The translations under genes and the position numbers were made by a program. Below the pieces are notes generated by a model. The model worked only from the letters and a program-made list of their open reading frames with translations, was not told the origin of the DNA and ran no database searches. From positions 1-32,155 of the forward strand of contig DHON01000008.1 in assembly GCA_002409965.1 (NCBI GenBank): a stretch of 32,155 nucleotides of DNA, in the 5' to 3' direction. Origin of the DNA: Firmicutes bacterium UBA5389. GTDB lineage: Bacteria > Bacillota > DTU025. Numbering within the stretch: position 1 is the stretch's first letter; the number at the start of each line of letters is the position of its first letter. Below, in pieces: positions 31,941 to 32,155 of the stretch.

Positions 31941-32155
31941 TTAGCCCGCGGCCGTGAACTTGTCAACGTCTGCAGTGAGCAAATCCCCCCTGCGTGTTTT
32001 CTCCAAGAGATTATCGCACGAGGTCGGGTATGGGTGCAGGTGGGGCCACTTGGCGTTTGCCTCCCCGCCCTCGCCTAGTAGATGGGGCCCGCGTCTCGTA
32101 GCTGGAGCTTGTGTGTGGGAGGAACTTGCTGCGCGTTAGGGTCGTCGATGGGTGG
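31941..32155 (-). other. Possible C-terminal end of an unrecognised coding frame
   Basis: On the minus strand one frame is open from the right edge of the window to a TAA at 31941-31943. Its last part reads PHLHPYPTSCDNLLEKTR then RGDLLTADVDKFTAAG, which looks protein-like, while the part nearer the window edge is low-complexity. No start codon or family is recognised. It may be the end of a gene entering from the right, a broken gene, or chance. Confidence 0.2.

Noticed and set aside
31911..31950. SAM-type riboswitch fragment (GAGCCCGGGCAACGG)
   Set aside because: Only one short block looks similar; the kink-turn and other conserved parts are absent.

Overview
The window reads as a bacterial chromosome segment of moderately high GC. 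Genes have strong AGGAGG-type ribosome binding sites and many GTG and TTG starts. An oxygen-sensitive aldehyde:ferredoxin oxidoreductase, a LacI-controlled sugar importer, LIV and dipeptide importers and several peptidases suggest an anaerobic, amino-acid/peptide-fermenting organism. The three solute-binding proteins have signal peptides but no lipobox cysteine, which fits a periplasm (diderm) better than a monoderm cell. My inference is a diderm-type Bacillota or Synergistota-like anaerobe; no rRNA or marker gene is present to settle it.

Layout. 1-1536: eroded genes, namely an IS630-type transposase remnant and a family C69 dipeptidase broken by two internal deletions. 1705-8397: a LacI-controlled operon with twin palindromic operators, lacI, a GT-A glycosyltransferase, a sugar ABC importer without its ATPase (binding protein and two permeases) and a DUF89 metal phosphatase. 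8718-15673: a catabolic run, namely a 33-aa one-helix protein, a sodium:solute symporter, an amidohydrolase, a tungsten-type aldehyde:ferredoxin oxidoreductase overlapping a MoaD-like protein, a GntR/FCD regulator and a MalY/PatB C-S lyase. 15722-15826: a cluster of palindromes between convergent operons. 15904-20648 (minus strand): a complete LIV-type branched-chain amino acid importer, livKHMGF. 20649-20943: a divergent control region with nested inverted repeats. 20944-31108: one long plus-strand operon, namely an XRE-cupin regulator, M20 dipeptidase, RraA-like protein, creatininase-family hydrolase, dipeptide permeases DppB and DppC, binding protein, M55 D-aminopeptidase and ATPases DppD and DppF. 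31109-32155: an eroded flank with an internally deleted esterase, an 18-bp x 6 minisatellite and GC-rich DNA with hairpins but no recognised gene.

How they may work together. The LIV and Dpp systems with the M20, M55 and creatininase enzymes form a peptide/amide uptake and hydrolysis module. The symporter-amidohydrolase-AOR-MalY run looks like a second route that takes up a small amide or imide compound, opens it and oxidises an aldehyde with ferredoxin. The sugar operon pairs a GpgS-like glycosyltransferase with a phosphatase, hinting at synthesis of a glycosylated (phospho)glycerate-type solute. The least familiar items are that glycosyltransferase/DUF89 operon, the micro-protein in front of the symporter, the foldable spacer in front of the AOR gene, and a 34-bp duplication that shifted the frame of the dppF C-terminus.
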